Source: CAJBVG01 sp044337515
Lineage (GTDB): Bacteria > Bacteroidota > Bacteroidia > Sphingobacteriales > Sphingobacteriaceae
Direction: 5' to 3'
NCBI GenBank assembly: GCA_044337515.1
Contig: JBIINK010000078.1
Coordinates: 1-6,870 of the forward strand
DNA: 6,870 bases
The notes below the pieces were generated by a model, which searched no databases, was not told the DNA's origin, and saw only the letters and a list, made by a program, of their open reading frames with translations. Positions 1-6,655 of the stretch are shown piece by piece. Position numbers and translations under genes: made by a program. Numbering within the stretch: the stretch's first letter is position 1; each line of letters begins with the position of its first letter.

Positions 1-10
1 ACAAATTTAA

Positions 11-37
11 AAGTCCCTCTCCTTTGGAGAGGGATTT
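11..37. terminator. Short GC-rich palindrome, possible leftward terminator
   Basis: Positions 15-22 (CCCTCTCC) and 26-33 (GGAGAGGG) form a perfect 8-bp stem around a TTT loop. The stem extends to 12 pairs (11-22 with 26-37) if one G-T wobble is allowed. Read on the minus strand, the direction of the gene at 201-1148, the stem is followed by a T-rich run (ACTTTTAAATTT), which fits an intrinsic terminator. It lies about 165 bases beyond that gene's stop. Similar CCCTCTCC/GGAGAGGG palindromes recur between genes in many Bacteroidota genomes (from memory), so it may instead be one copy of a dispersed palindromic repeat. Confidence 0.5.
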
Positions 38-54
38 AGGGTGAGGCTTAATTT

Positions 55-150
55 CGAAACGTCGAAGGGTCGAACTGGCGAAGGGTCGAAGCGGCGAAGC
101 GGCGAAGAGTCGAAGAGTCGAATGGTAGAAGTGTAGAAGTGTAGAAAAAT
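55..150. repeat. Tandem array, 12 units of 8 bp (cgaagNNN)
   Basis: Twelve consecutive 8-bp units can be read without a break: CGAAACGT, CGAAGGGT, CGAACTGG, CGAAGGGT, CGAAGCGG (twice), CGAAGAGT (twice), CGAATGGT, AGAAGTGT (twice), AGAAAAAT. The GAA at unit positions 2-4 is invariant, while positions 5-8 drift. Neighbouring units are often identical pairs, which suggests growth by local duplication. The array lies downstream of the leftward thiol-protein gene and has no credible reading frame. Confidence 0.85.
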
Positions 151-169
151 TAAATAATTGAGTAATTTC

Positions 170-210
170 AATTCACAATTCACAATTCACAACTCACAAC
201 TCACAACTCA
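170..210. repeat. Tandem array of 7-bp units (aattcac / aactcac)
   Basis: The units are AATTCAC three times (170-190), AACTCAC twice (191-204) and a partial AACTCA (205-210). The right part of the array is inside the adjoining minus-strand gene: read on that strand it supplies the last codons GAG TTG and the TGA stop. The same two 7-mers occur again at 3461-3523. Confidence 0.85.
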
Positions 211-1148
211 ATTTTTGCTAATTCAATATAATCCGGCCTATCGGCCAATGTAGTATGTTTAAAGGTTTGTACAACCATGCCTTTATGGATGACGAAGATG
301 CCGGGCATTTGAAAACCGTCGCCGATGAATGGGCGTGGTGGGTTCATGTTAAAGAGGGCGTGAATAACTCCGCGAATGATAACGTTAATTCCGAAAAGTT
401 GCATGAGCGTTCCTCTACCTAATCCGAATGCTTTGTAAATTTTCTTCTCTGGATCCGCGATGCGTGGAATATCATCAATACCATATTGCTTGGTAATTTC
501 TTGAGCGGTTACTTCATCAACCAAATGCACCAACACAATTTTTGTTCCTGCCGATTCAATGTGCTTTCTATTTTTAGAAATCTCCAATAAGGATTCTCTA
601 CAAAACGGACAACCGAAGTGCCTAAGAAATACAAGCATTGTAGGATGTTGGTCGGTATGTGCTTGTAAAGATACGCCGGTATTCGTATGAATATTTTCTA
701 GTGATTTTAACTTGCGTGGATTCATATCATACGCAGATAATTCGATTGTGCTTTGGTAATGTTCAAAAGCAAAATATAAAATGATACCGAATGGAATTAA
801 CCAAACCACATCGTTAGCGAGTATCATACTCGTTAAATGTTTTGGCAATACTCCAACATAAACGTAGTAGAAGTAAAACAAACTTGCCATCATTTTTACC
901 GCGAATCCGATAAAAATTATAAGCCAATGTTTAAAGGGTTTGCGATTTGCAATGATGTAAGCAACACCAAACAATAACTCCATTACCCCAATGGCTTTGA
1001 TTGTCCAATGGGCATTCGGGAAACTTAGATTTAAATGCTCCAGGTAATACGATGGTAATAAAAAAGCTATCGCTCCCCACAAAATATTGTAGACCCCTGC
1101 TGCTATTAATATGTACTGCATCCATGGACGCGGACTGACAATCTTCAT
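201..1148 (-). CDS. Membrane-anchored SelL-related / peroxiredoxin-like thiol protein
   Basis: This is a 315-residue two-part protein. Residues 1-130 hold four hydrophobic helices (about 10-31, 50-67, 73-97 and 107-127), like DoxX-type four-helix membrane modules. Residues 150-315 form a thioredoxin-fold domain of the AhpC/TSA-2 (PRXL2/SelL-like) type. It has the redox motif RHFGCPFCRE with Cys180 and Cys183, and the family's late GDGFQMPGIFVI block (276-287) followed by ADRPDY. The family is thought to carry out thiol-disulfide or peroxidase-type chemistry, but the substrate is unknown. On the positive-inside view the side on which the domain faces is not settled by the sequence. The start at 1148 gives an intact first helix and has no visible Shine-Dalgarno, as is common in Bacteroidota. 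The 3' end runs into a 7-bp repeat array, so the final Glu-Leu and the stop are repeat-derived. The gene follows the S9 peptidase on the same strand after 158 bp. Confidence 0.8.
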   Translation of the reverse strand: MKIVSPRPWMQYILIAAGVYNILWGAIAFLLPSYYLEHLNLSFPNAHWTIKAIGVMELLFGVAYIIANRKPFKHWLIIFIGFAVKMMASLFYFYYVYVGVLPKHLTSMILANDVVWLIPFGIILYFAFEHYQSTIELSAYDMNPRKLKSLENIHTNTGVSLQAHTDQHPTMLVFLRHFGCPFCRESLLEISKNRKHIESAGTKIVLVHLVDEVTAQEITKQYGIDDIPRIADPEKKIYKAFGLGRGTLMQLFGINVIIRGVIHALFNMNPPRPFIGDGFQMPGIFVIHKGMVVQTFKHTTLADRPDYIELAKIEL

Positions 1149-1167
1149 ATTTAGTACTAAATTCTAT

Positions 1168-1202
1168 CTGGTAACTGGTAACTGGTGACTGGTAACTGGT
1201 GT
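1168..1202. repeat. Tandem array, five 7-bp units (ctggtaa)
   Basis: The units are CTGGTAA, CTGGTAA, CTGGTGA, CTGGTAA and CTGGTGT, uninterrupted. The array lies in the spacer between the peptidase stop and the start of the thiol-protein gene, ending 19 bp upstream of that start codon. Any promoter for the thiol protein would have to lie within or beyond it. Confidence 0.85.
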
Positions 1203-1210
1203 AATATATC

Positions 1211-1238
1211 GAGGTACAAGCTACGAAATACGAGCTAC
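1211..1238. repeat. Degenerate tandem array, four 7-bp units (gagctac-like)
   Basis: The units GAGGTAC, AAGCTAC, GAAATAC and GAGCTAC share the pattern RRRNTAC with a strict 7-bp period. The array follows the CTGGTAA array after an 8-bp gap but uses a different word. Nothing else recognisable was found in the 158-bp spacer. A small GTAAG/CTTAC stem at 1296-1310 overlaps the peptidase stop but lacks a T tract. Confidence 0.65.
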
Positions 1239-1306
1239 ATAAATTGATAAACTAACTTAAGTACAAAGTGTTTGCTCTCATAACTACTTTTTTTAGTAAG
1301 TACTGC

Positions 1307-3415
1307 TTACAAATGGTCTTCAAAGTAGCGAGTAACGGTGTTATATAGGTGTACGCGGTCTTTTCCTTTCACATTGTGTGGGTGACCAGGATACACAAAA
1401 TAGTCTAATAACACTCCTTTATCTACGCATTTCTTCACAAATGCTTGGCTATTTTGCCAAACCACTACATCATCAACGGTACCGTGAATCATCAATAATC
1501 GGCCTTTCAGCTGATCCGCGAAATTCATCAAATTACTTTCTTTATAGCCTTCCGGATTCTCATTCGGGGTATCCATGTAGCGTTCGGTGTACATAATTTC
1601 ATACATACTCCAGTCGATTACTGGTCCGCCAGCAACTCCCACTTTAAATACTTTGTTCGCTTTTGTCAGCATCGTGGTGGTCATGAATCCGCCAAAACTC
1701 CAACCGTGTACTCCAATGCGATTGGTATCTACATAAGAAAGCGATTTCAAATAATCCACTCCTTTTAATTGATCGGCAAGTTCTACTTTCCCTAAGTTGC
1801 GATGGGTAGCTTGTTCGAAATCTCTACCTCGGAACATGGTACCACGCGAATCAACCGTATAAACAATAAATCCTTTTTCGGCCATCACTTGGAACCATAA
1901 ATTTGCTCCGCCTAGCCAAGAGTTCGAAATTAGTTGGACATGTGGGCCTGCGTAAACATAAATAACTACAGGGTATTTTTTTGTGGCATCGAAATTTGTT
2001 GGTTTGAAAATTCGTGTGAACAAATCTGTTTTTCCATCGGCTGCTTTGATGCTTGAAATATTCATTTCACCAAGCGAATAATCTTTTAATGGATTAGTAG
2101 AAACTAATAACGATTTTTCTTTTACTCCTTTAGTTGATATGAGTTGAATGACGCGAGGTGTTTCGGTATTCGAATAATTGTCGATGAACGAAGTGGCTTG
2201 TGTATTTAAGGTAATGGCATGCGTACCAAGCTCTGAAGTTAATTTTGTTCGCTTGCCTGTTTTTAAATCAACCGAAAATAAATCTCTATTGATGGGACTA
2301 TTTTCTGTACTAGTATAATAGGCCGTTTTCTCTTTTGCATCTAGTCCTAAGAAATCAACTACTACCCAATTACCCGAAGTAATTTGTTTGATTAATTTTC
2401 CTTCTTCGTTATATAAATATAGGTGTCGGTAACCATCACGTTCGGAATGCCAAATGAAATTTCCGTTCGATAAAAAGATCATCGGTTCATTAGGCTCTAC
2501 ATATTTTTCATCTTTCTCGGTGAATAAAGTTTTGATGAACTCTCCGGTGTTCGCATCGTATTGATTTAAGTTCATTTCTTGATAAGAACGAGAAACAACG
2601 GCAACATAAATTGATTTTCCATCTTTACTCCAAGCGATGTTGGTTAAGTATTGATCTTTAGGACCAGCAATTTTTAGGAAGATGGTTTTTGCAGCACGTA
2701 CAGAATATACACCGACACTTACTTCGTGCGATGATTGTCCAGCCATTGGATATTTAATGCTATTTAATTTCGCTGGTGTAGAACTAATATCTACCAAAGG
2801 ATAATCAGTTACCATCGTTTGGTCCATTCGATAGAAAGCAATTTTATCATTGCTTGGCGACCAAAATATTCCTTTCATTATATTGAATTCATTACGATGT
2901 ACGGCTTGTCCGTTTACAATATCTTTATTTGTTTCATTCGTAATGGGAACAGATTTTTCGGAATTAGAATAATACAAATTATTATCAACAGTATAGGCCA
3001 TTGTCGATTTATCAGCGTTCCATTCTTGGTTTGCGGCATTGTCTTTAATCACCAATTTTGTTGAGGTGATTTTTGATTTATAGTTTAATGCTTTGTATGT
3101 AGCTCCATCATTAAATAGCAGTTCCTCATTTGTTAACCATGAAAAAATAGGTAAGGTTTTTACTCCAGGATTTAATGCTGCTGCATAAAGTACAGTGTCA
3201 TTCTTGCTTTTTGCTGAAGAAACAATTAAGCATTCTTCTGCATTTTTCTTACCCACATATGAGTAGTGCACCCCATCAGTCAGCCATTGCAAGTACTTCA
3301 AATTTTGAGGCATCAAAGCCGAATTCATGAACGCATCGTTCATGGAAATGGTTTTCTGTTGTGCTGAGGCAGTAAAGCTTACAAGAAAAAGGAGTAGGGT
3401 TAGGTTGAATTTCAT
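1307..3415 (-). CDS. Exported S9B prolyl peptidase (prolyl tripeptidyl/dipeptidyl peptidase)
   Basis: This 702-residue serine exopeptidase removes short N-terminal peptides ending in proline. The signal peptide is clear: MKF, a hydrophobic stretch, then ASA|QQ with probable cleavage after Ala18. A periplasmic or envelope location is therefore expected. No lipobox or type IX secretion tail is seen. A beta-propeller (DPPIV_N) covers about 100-455 and an alpha/beta-hydrolase domain about 480-702. The catalytic residues are Ser573 in GWSFGG, Asp648 in HGTVDD and His680 in GHPHN. Tyr488 in YAGPH fits the oxyanion hole. Instead of the EE pair of classical DPP4, the amino-terminus anchor looks like Glu176 (HRNEF) plus Glu606 (YEIMY). 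As I recall it, Porphyromonas PtpA has this arrangement, and the spacing of its Ser, Asp and His agrees exactly. I therefore prefer a tripeptidyl peptidase reading, though DPP4-like activity remains possible. The gene lies 111 bp downstream of recG on the same strand. Confidence 0.93.
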   Translation of the reverse strand: MKFNLTLLLFLVSFTASAQQKTISMNDAFMNSALMPQNLKYLQWLTDGVHYSYVGKKNAEECLIVSSAKSKNDTVLYAAALNPGVKTLPIFSWLTNEELLFNDGATYKALNYKSKITSTKLVIKDNAANQEWNADKSTMAYTVDNNLYYSNSEKSVPITNETNKDIVNGQAVHRNEFNIMKGIFWSPSNDKIAFYRMDQTMVTDYPLVDISSTPAKLNSIKYPMAGQSSHEVSVGVYSVRAAKTIFLKIAGPKDQYLTNIAWSKDGKSIYVAVVSRSYQEMNLNQYDANTGEFIKTLFTEKDEKYVEPNEPMIFLSNGNFIWHSERDGYRHLYLYNEEGKLIKQITSGNWVVVDFLGLDAKEKTAYYTSTENSPINRDLFSVDLKTGKRTKLTSELGTHAITLNTQATSFIDNYSNTETPRVIQLISTKGVKEKSLLVSTNPLKDYSLGEMNISSIKAADGKTDLFTRIFKPTNFDATKKYPVVIYVYAGPHVQLISNSWLGGANLWFQVMAEKGFIVYTVDSRGTMFRGRDFEQATHRNLGKVELADQLKGVDYLKSLSYVDTNRIGVHGWSFGGFMTTTMLTKANKVFKVGVAGGPVIDWSMYEIMYTERYMDTPNENPEGYKESNLMNFADQLKGRLLMIHGTVDDVVVWQNSQAFVKKCVDKGVLLDYFVYPGHPHNVKGKDRVHLYNTVTRYFEDHL

Positions 3416-3460
3416 AATATCTAAGAAAATGCAATAATAAACAATAAATAAATGGTTATG

Positions 3461-3523
3461 AATTGTGAGTTATGAGTTGTGAGTTATAAAAAACTCAAAA
3501 TTCACAACTCAAAATTCACAATT
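3461..3523. repeat. Inverted repeat made of 7-bp tandem units (aattcac family)
   Basis: The left arm reads AATTGTG, AGTTATG, AGTTGTG, AGTTATA. The right arm reads ACTCAAA, ATTCACA, ACTCAAA, ATTCACA (3493-3520). Positions 3461-3482 and 3502-3523 pair over 22 bases with two mismatches around a 19-base loop. The words are the same family as the array at 170-210, present here in both orientations. The element fills most of the 111-bp spacer between the recG stop and the peptidase start. It could end or attenuate leftward transcription, but no T tract follows it in that direction. Confidence 0.8.
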
Positions 3524-3526
3524 TTT

Positions 3527-5626
3527 TTAGGAGATTTTGCCCCACGCTTCCCTGCTTTTTGCAGATGCCGCTAAGTGTCTTCTTAGTTCAGCATAGTACG
3601 GGTGTTGCAATGTGGGATCAACATCCACTATTTCTTGCGCCATGATGCGTGCTTCTTGAAGTATCTTTTGGTCTTTTGCTAAGTCGGCAATATGTAAATC
3701 GAGCACACCACTTTGTTGTGTGCCTTGTAAATCGCCAGGACCACGAAGTTGTAAATCGATCTCCGCAATTTCGAAACCATTATTGGTTTTTACCATGGTG
3801 TTGATTCGCGTTTTGGCATCGCTGCTTAATTTATTTCCACTCATTAAAATGCAATACGATTGTTCGGCACCACGCCCAACTCGTCCGCGTAACTGATGGA
3901 GTTGCGATAATCCGAAACGCTCGGAGTTCTCAATAACCATTACACTTGCGTTAGGTACGTTTACGCCTACTTCGATAACAGTAGTGGCTACCATTATTTG
4001 TGTTTCTTTGTTAATGAAGCGTTGCATCTCATAATCCTTATCCTTCGATTTCATTTTTCCGTGAACAATACTCACGTTATATTTTGGTCGAGGGAATGCA
4101 CGCTCTATACTTTGGTATCCTTCTTCTAAATTTATTAAATCGAGTTTCTCCGATTCTTTAATCAGCGGGTAAACAATATATACCTGACGACCTTTAGCAA
4201 TTTCTTTTTCTAAGAAGCCGAATAATTTTAATCGATGGGTTTCAAATTGATGAATGGTTTCAATAGGTTTTCTTCCTTTCGGTAATTCATCAATTACTGA
4301 AGTATCTAAATCGCCGTAAAGTGTCATGGCCAAGGTACGTGGTATTGGAGTGGCTGTCATTACCAACACATGTGGAGCCTGTACATTTTTCTTCCACAAT
4401 TTAGAACGTTGCTCTACACCAAAACGATGTTGCTCATCGATAATTACCATGCCTAAATTTTTGAACACCACAGGGTCTTCAATAAGGGCGTGTGTACCGA
4501 GTAAGATATCAATTTCTCCTGCTGCTAATGCGGCTAGTAGTTCTCTTCGTTCTTTTGTTTTAGAGGAACCTGTTAAAATTTTTATGTTCAAGTCCATCCC
4601 ATTCAACAATTCCGATAAGCTCACAAAGTGTTGCTGGGCAAGGATCTCCGTAGGTGCCATCAAACACGCTTGGAAGCCATTATCAATAGCCAATAGCATG
4701 GTAAGTAAGGCCACAATAGTTTTTCCAGAACCTACATCACCTTGCAACAAGCGATTCATTTGGAAACCGGTATTGGTATCTCCACGAATTTCTTTTACCA
4801 CACGCTTTTGTGCATCGGTTAATTCAAAAGGTAATTGGTTGCTATAAAAATGATTGAACTTCTCTCCTACTTTAGAAAAAATAAATCCTTTCGAATTTAA
4901 TTTTCTTCCTTTATTGGCTTGAAGTAATTTTATTTGAATGAGAAAAAGCTCTTCGAATTTTAATCGAGCCTGCGCACGTTGCAATTGTTTCGGATTCGTT
5001 GGGAAGTGAACTTCTTTCATCGCTTCCGCACGCGGCATCATTTTATATTTATCTAGAATATTTTGAGGGAGGAATTCTCGAAACTCTTGCTCGGCTTGCA
5101 ACATCAAAAGCTTTTGCAATTTCATGATGCCTTTAGAGTCGAGAAAAAATGTTTTTAATTTTTCTGTCGATGAATATACCGGCTGTAAAGCAGTTGCATT
5201 TTCTAATTTAAAATCCTTCGTGAGTTCCATTTCCGGATGCACAATATTCAAGCGCATTCCATACGCATTAGGCTTCCCGAACACAACGTATTCTTGTCCG
5301 ACGATGATTGCCTTGTCTACCCACTTGATACCTTGGAACCACACCAGTTCCATAGTTCCTGTATGATCTTCTACGGTTGCCACCAAACGTTTACCACGGC
5401 GTTCGCCTACTAATTGTTTAGAGGTTACTATCGCACGAAATTGAATATAGGGCAAATCAACATCTACTTCGTTAATGGTATAGAATTTTGTTTTATCGAT
5501 GTAACGAAAAGGGTAGTGACGAAGAAAATCGCCGAACGTAAAGATGCCCAATTCCTTATTGATGACATCCGCTTTCGTCGGGCCAATTCCTTTCAAGTAT
5601 CCTATCGGTGTATCAAAAAAACTCAT
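3527..5626 (-). CDS. recG: ATP-dependent DNA helicase RecG
   Basis: This cytosolic superfamily-2 helicase remodels stalled replication forks and branched recombination intermediates. At 699 residues it has the usual length for the family and appears complete. The N-terminal block LKGIGPTKAD (11-20) with YPFRYID (38-44) is typical of RecG. An OB-fold wedge follows at about 60-145. The helicase core shows GDVGSGKT (296-303, Lys302), the DEQH box (397-400), TATPIPRT (424-431), ATTVIEVGVNVPNAS (547-561) and QLRGRVGRG (578-586). The TRG region includes IDLQLRGPGDLQG (623-635). The start codon at 5626 gives the canonical N-terminus directly. The gene is divergent from the transporter across 63 bp, and a repeat-derived hairpin lies just past its stop. 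No missing catalytic residue or frameshift is seen. Confidence 0.98.
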   Translation of the reverse strand: MSFFDTPIGYLKGIGPTKADVINKELGIFTFGDFLRHYPFRYIDKTKFYTINEVDVDLPYIQFRAIVTSKQLVGERRGKRLVATVEDHTGTMELVWFQGIKWVDKAIIVGQEYVVFGKPNAYGMRLNIVHPEMELTKDFKLENATALQPVYSSTEKLKTFFLDSKGIMKLQKLLMLQAEQEFREFLPQNILDKYKMMPRAEAMKEVHFPTNPKQLQRAQARLKFEELFLIQIKLLQANKGRKLNSKGFIFSKVGEKFNHFYSNQLPFELTDAQKRVVKEIRGDTNTGFQMNRLLQGDVGSGKTIVALLTMLLAIDNGFQACLMAPTEILAQQHFVSLSELLNGMDLNIKILTGSSKTKERRELLAALAAGEIDILLGTHALIEDPVVFKNLGMVIIDEQHRFGVEQRSKLWKKNVQAPHVLVMTATPIPRTLAMTLYGDLDTSVIDELPKGRKPIETIHQFETHRLKLFGFLEKEIAKGRQVYIVYPLIKESEKLDLINLEEGYQSIERAFPRPKYNVSIVHGKMKSKDKDYEMQRFINKETQIMVATTVIEVGVNVPNASVMVIENSERFGLSQLHQLRGRVGRGAEQSYCILMSGNKLSSDAKTRINTMVKTNNGFEIAEIDLQLRGPGDLQGTQQSGVLDLHIADLAKDQKILQEARIMAQEIVDVDPTLQHPYYAELRRHLAASAKSREAWGKIS

Positions 5627-5689
5627 TGCTCTAAAAATAGAAAATATTATCGTGAAGGGCGAAAAGAATTTTGGTATGTTTGCTTATCT
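5627..5689. promoter_or_regulatory. Divergent promoter region, recG / EamA transporter
   Basis: This 63-bp gap must hold the start signals of both flanking genes unless they extend into coding DNA. On the plus strand TATGTTTG (5675-5682) matches the Bacteroidota -7 element TAnnTTTG exactly. It lies only 7 bases before the transporter ATG, so the message would be nearly leaderless. No TTG-type -33 element is visible at the expected distance. On the minus strand the best recG candidate is TATTTTTA (5639-5632), one base off the consensus. Unlike the other spacers, this one has no tandem repeats. Confidence 0.3.
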
Positions 5690-6571
5690 ATGTTGAAGAA
5701 GAAAGAATACTTACCCATCATTCTATTAATTATCCTATCGCTCATCTGGGGAAGCTCATTTATCTTAATGAAAAATGGCTTAAAAGTATACAGTGCTGCG
5801 CAAGTAGCTACCATGCGAATGTTCTTTTCTTTCCTCTGCTTACTCCCATTAACGCTTAAACATATTTGGAAAATTCCATTGCGCAAATACGGAATGATTA
5901 CCCTAGTAGGTTTATTAGGCAATGGTATTCCTGCCATTTTATTCGCGACTGCTCAAACCAAACTCAATAGTTCTACCGCGGGAGTATTAAACTGCTTAAC
6001 GCCTTTGTTTACGTTGATTGTAGCGGCAGTATTTTTCAAACAGAAATTCGGCATTCAAAAAGTGGTGGGCGTGGTATTGGGATTATTTGGTGCAGTAACC
6101 TTAATTATGTTACGAAGCAACGGTAGCATTGATCCGAATTACACTTATGGCTTATACATTTTAGTAGCCACCATTTGTTATGCTTGGAGTGTGAACTTAA
6201 TAAAGACATACTTAGCAGGCATGCCAGCCATTTCTATTTCATCAATGGCCTTGTTGTTCATCGGACCAGCGTACGGATATTATTTATTCGCACACACGGA
6301 TTTCATGATTCGCACAGAACTTGCTGATGGGGCATTGCATGCATTAGGGTATGTATTTTTATTGGCCTTATTTGGCACCGCGATATCGTTGATCTTATTT
6401 AATAAGTTAGTACAAATCACCACACCAATTTTTGCATCATCGGTTACGTACTTAATTCCAATCGTAGCTATTTTTTGGGGCGCAATCGATGGCGAACCAA
6501 TTACGATTATTCACTTTATTGGGATGAGTGCTATTTTGTTTGGGGTGTATCTTGCGAATAGAACGAAATAA
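5690..6571 (+). CDS. DMT superfamily (EamA) inner-membrane transporter
   Basis: This 293-residue, very hydrophobic protein has about ten membrane helices in two EamA halves (roughly 9-141 and 152-290). The first helix carries the family signature IWGSSF (19-24). The first half also has a TAQTKLNSSTAGVLNCLTPL stretch (88-107), and the second half has the matching LVQITTPIFASSVTYLIPIV (240-259). Family members export amino acids, metabolites or drugs by exchange or proton coupling, but nothing here points to a substrate. The frame stays open upstream to 5414. I start at 5690 because MLKKKEYLPI leads straight into helix 1, while the extension is antisense to the recG 5' end and has no family features. 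The TAA stop is also the first three bases of the repeat array that follows. Confidence 0.9.
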   Translation: MLKKKEYLPIILLIILSLIWGSSFILMKNGLKVYSAAQVATMRMFFSFLCLLPLTLKHIWKIPLRKYGMITLVGLLGNGIPAILFATAQTKLNSSTAGVLNCLTPLFTLIVAAVFFKQKFGIQKVVGVVLGLFGAVTLIMLRSNGSIDPNYTYGLYILVATICYAWSVNLIKTYLAGMPAISISSMALLFIGPAYGYYLFAHTDFMIRTELADGALHALGYVFLLALFGTAISLILFNKLVQITTPIFASSVTYLIPIVAIFWGAIDGEPITIIHFIGMSAILFGVYLANRTK

Positions 6572-6608
6572 TATGTTAATATGTTAATGGGATAATATGT
6601 TAATTAAA
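6569..6608. repeat. Tandem array, five 8-bp units (taatatgt)
   Basis: The units are TAATATGT, TAATATGT, TAATGGGA, TAATATGT and TAATTAAA, each starting with TAA. The first TAA is the stop codon of the EamA transporter, so the array begins exactly at the gene end. The array forms the left arm of the inverted repeat described separately. Confidence 0.85.
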
Positions 6609-6654
6609 TAACACAGCCATTAACATATTATCCCATTAACATATTAACATATTA
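6569..6654. terminator. Perfect 36-bp inverted repeat between convergent genes
   Basis: Positions 6569-6604 are exactly complementary to 6619-6654, with a 14-base loop (6605-6618). The left arm starts with the transporter stop codon, and the right arm ends one base short of the stop of the ParA-like gene on the other strand. A hairpin shared by two converging genes fits a bidirectional terminator. On the plus strand it is followed by a T-rich stretch (about 6660-6670). The stem is almost all A/T and is itself built from 8-bp units, which is not the usual compact terminator form. Confidence 0.75.
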
Positions 6655-6655
6655 G

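Noticed and set aside
55..210. Possible CRISPR array
   Set aside because: Units are 7-8 bp and directly joined, with no spacers and no cas genes nearby.
1296..1310. GTAAG/CTTAC hairpin at the peptidase stop as a terminator
   Set aside because: The stem is only 5 bp and in the leftward direction it is followed by an A run rather than a T run.
2819..3064. Plus-strand open frame of 81 codons
   Set aside because: It is antisense to the conserved beta-propeller region of the peptidase, with no independent support.
4326..4847. Plus-strand open frame of 173 codons
   Set aside because: It lies wholly antisense to the conserved helicase core of recG, and its product resembles nothing I know, so it is a shadow frame.
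5414..5689. In-frame 92-codon extension at the 5' end of the EamA gene
   Set aside because: It is antisense to the conserved recG N-terminus, has no family features, and would put a charged soluble stretch before helix 1. The start at 5690 is natural for the family.
5676..5696. Six-codon upstream ORF overlapping the EamA start
   Set aside because: It overlaps the promoter-like TATGTTTG, has no ribosome-binding site, and a frame this short is expected by chance.
6569..6654. Terminal inverted repeats of an insertion sequence or MITE
   Set aside because: Only 14 bases lie between the arms, there is no clear target duplication, and the arms are internally tandem, so a hairpin or terminator fits better.
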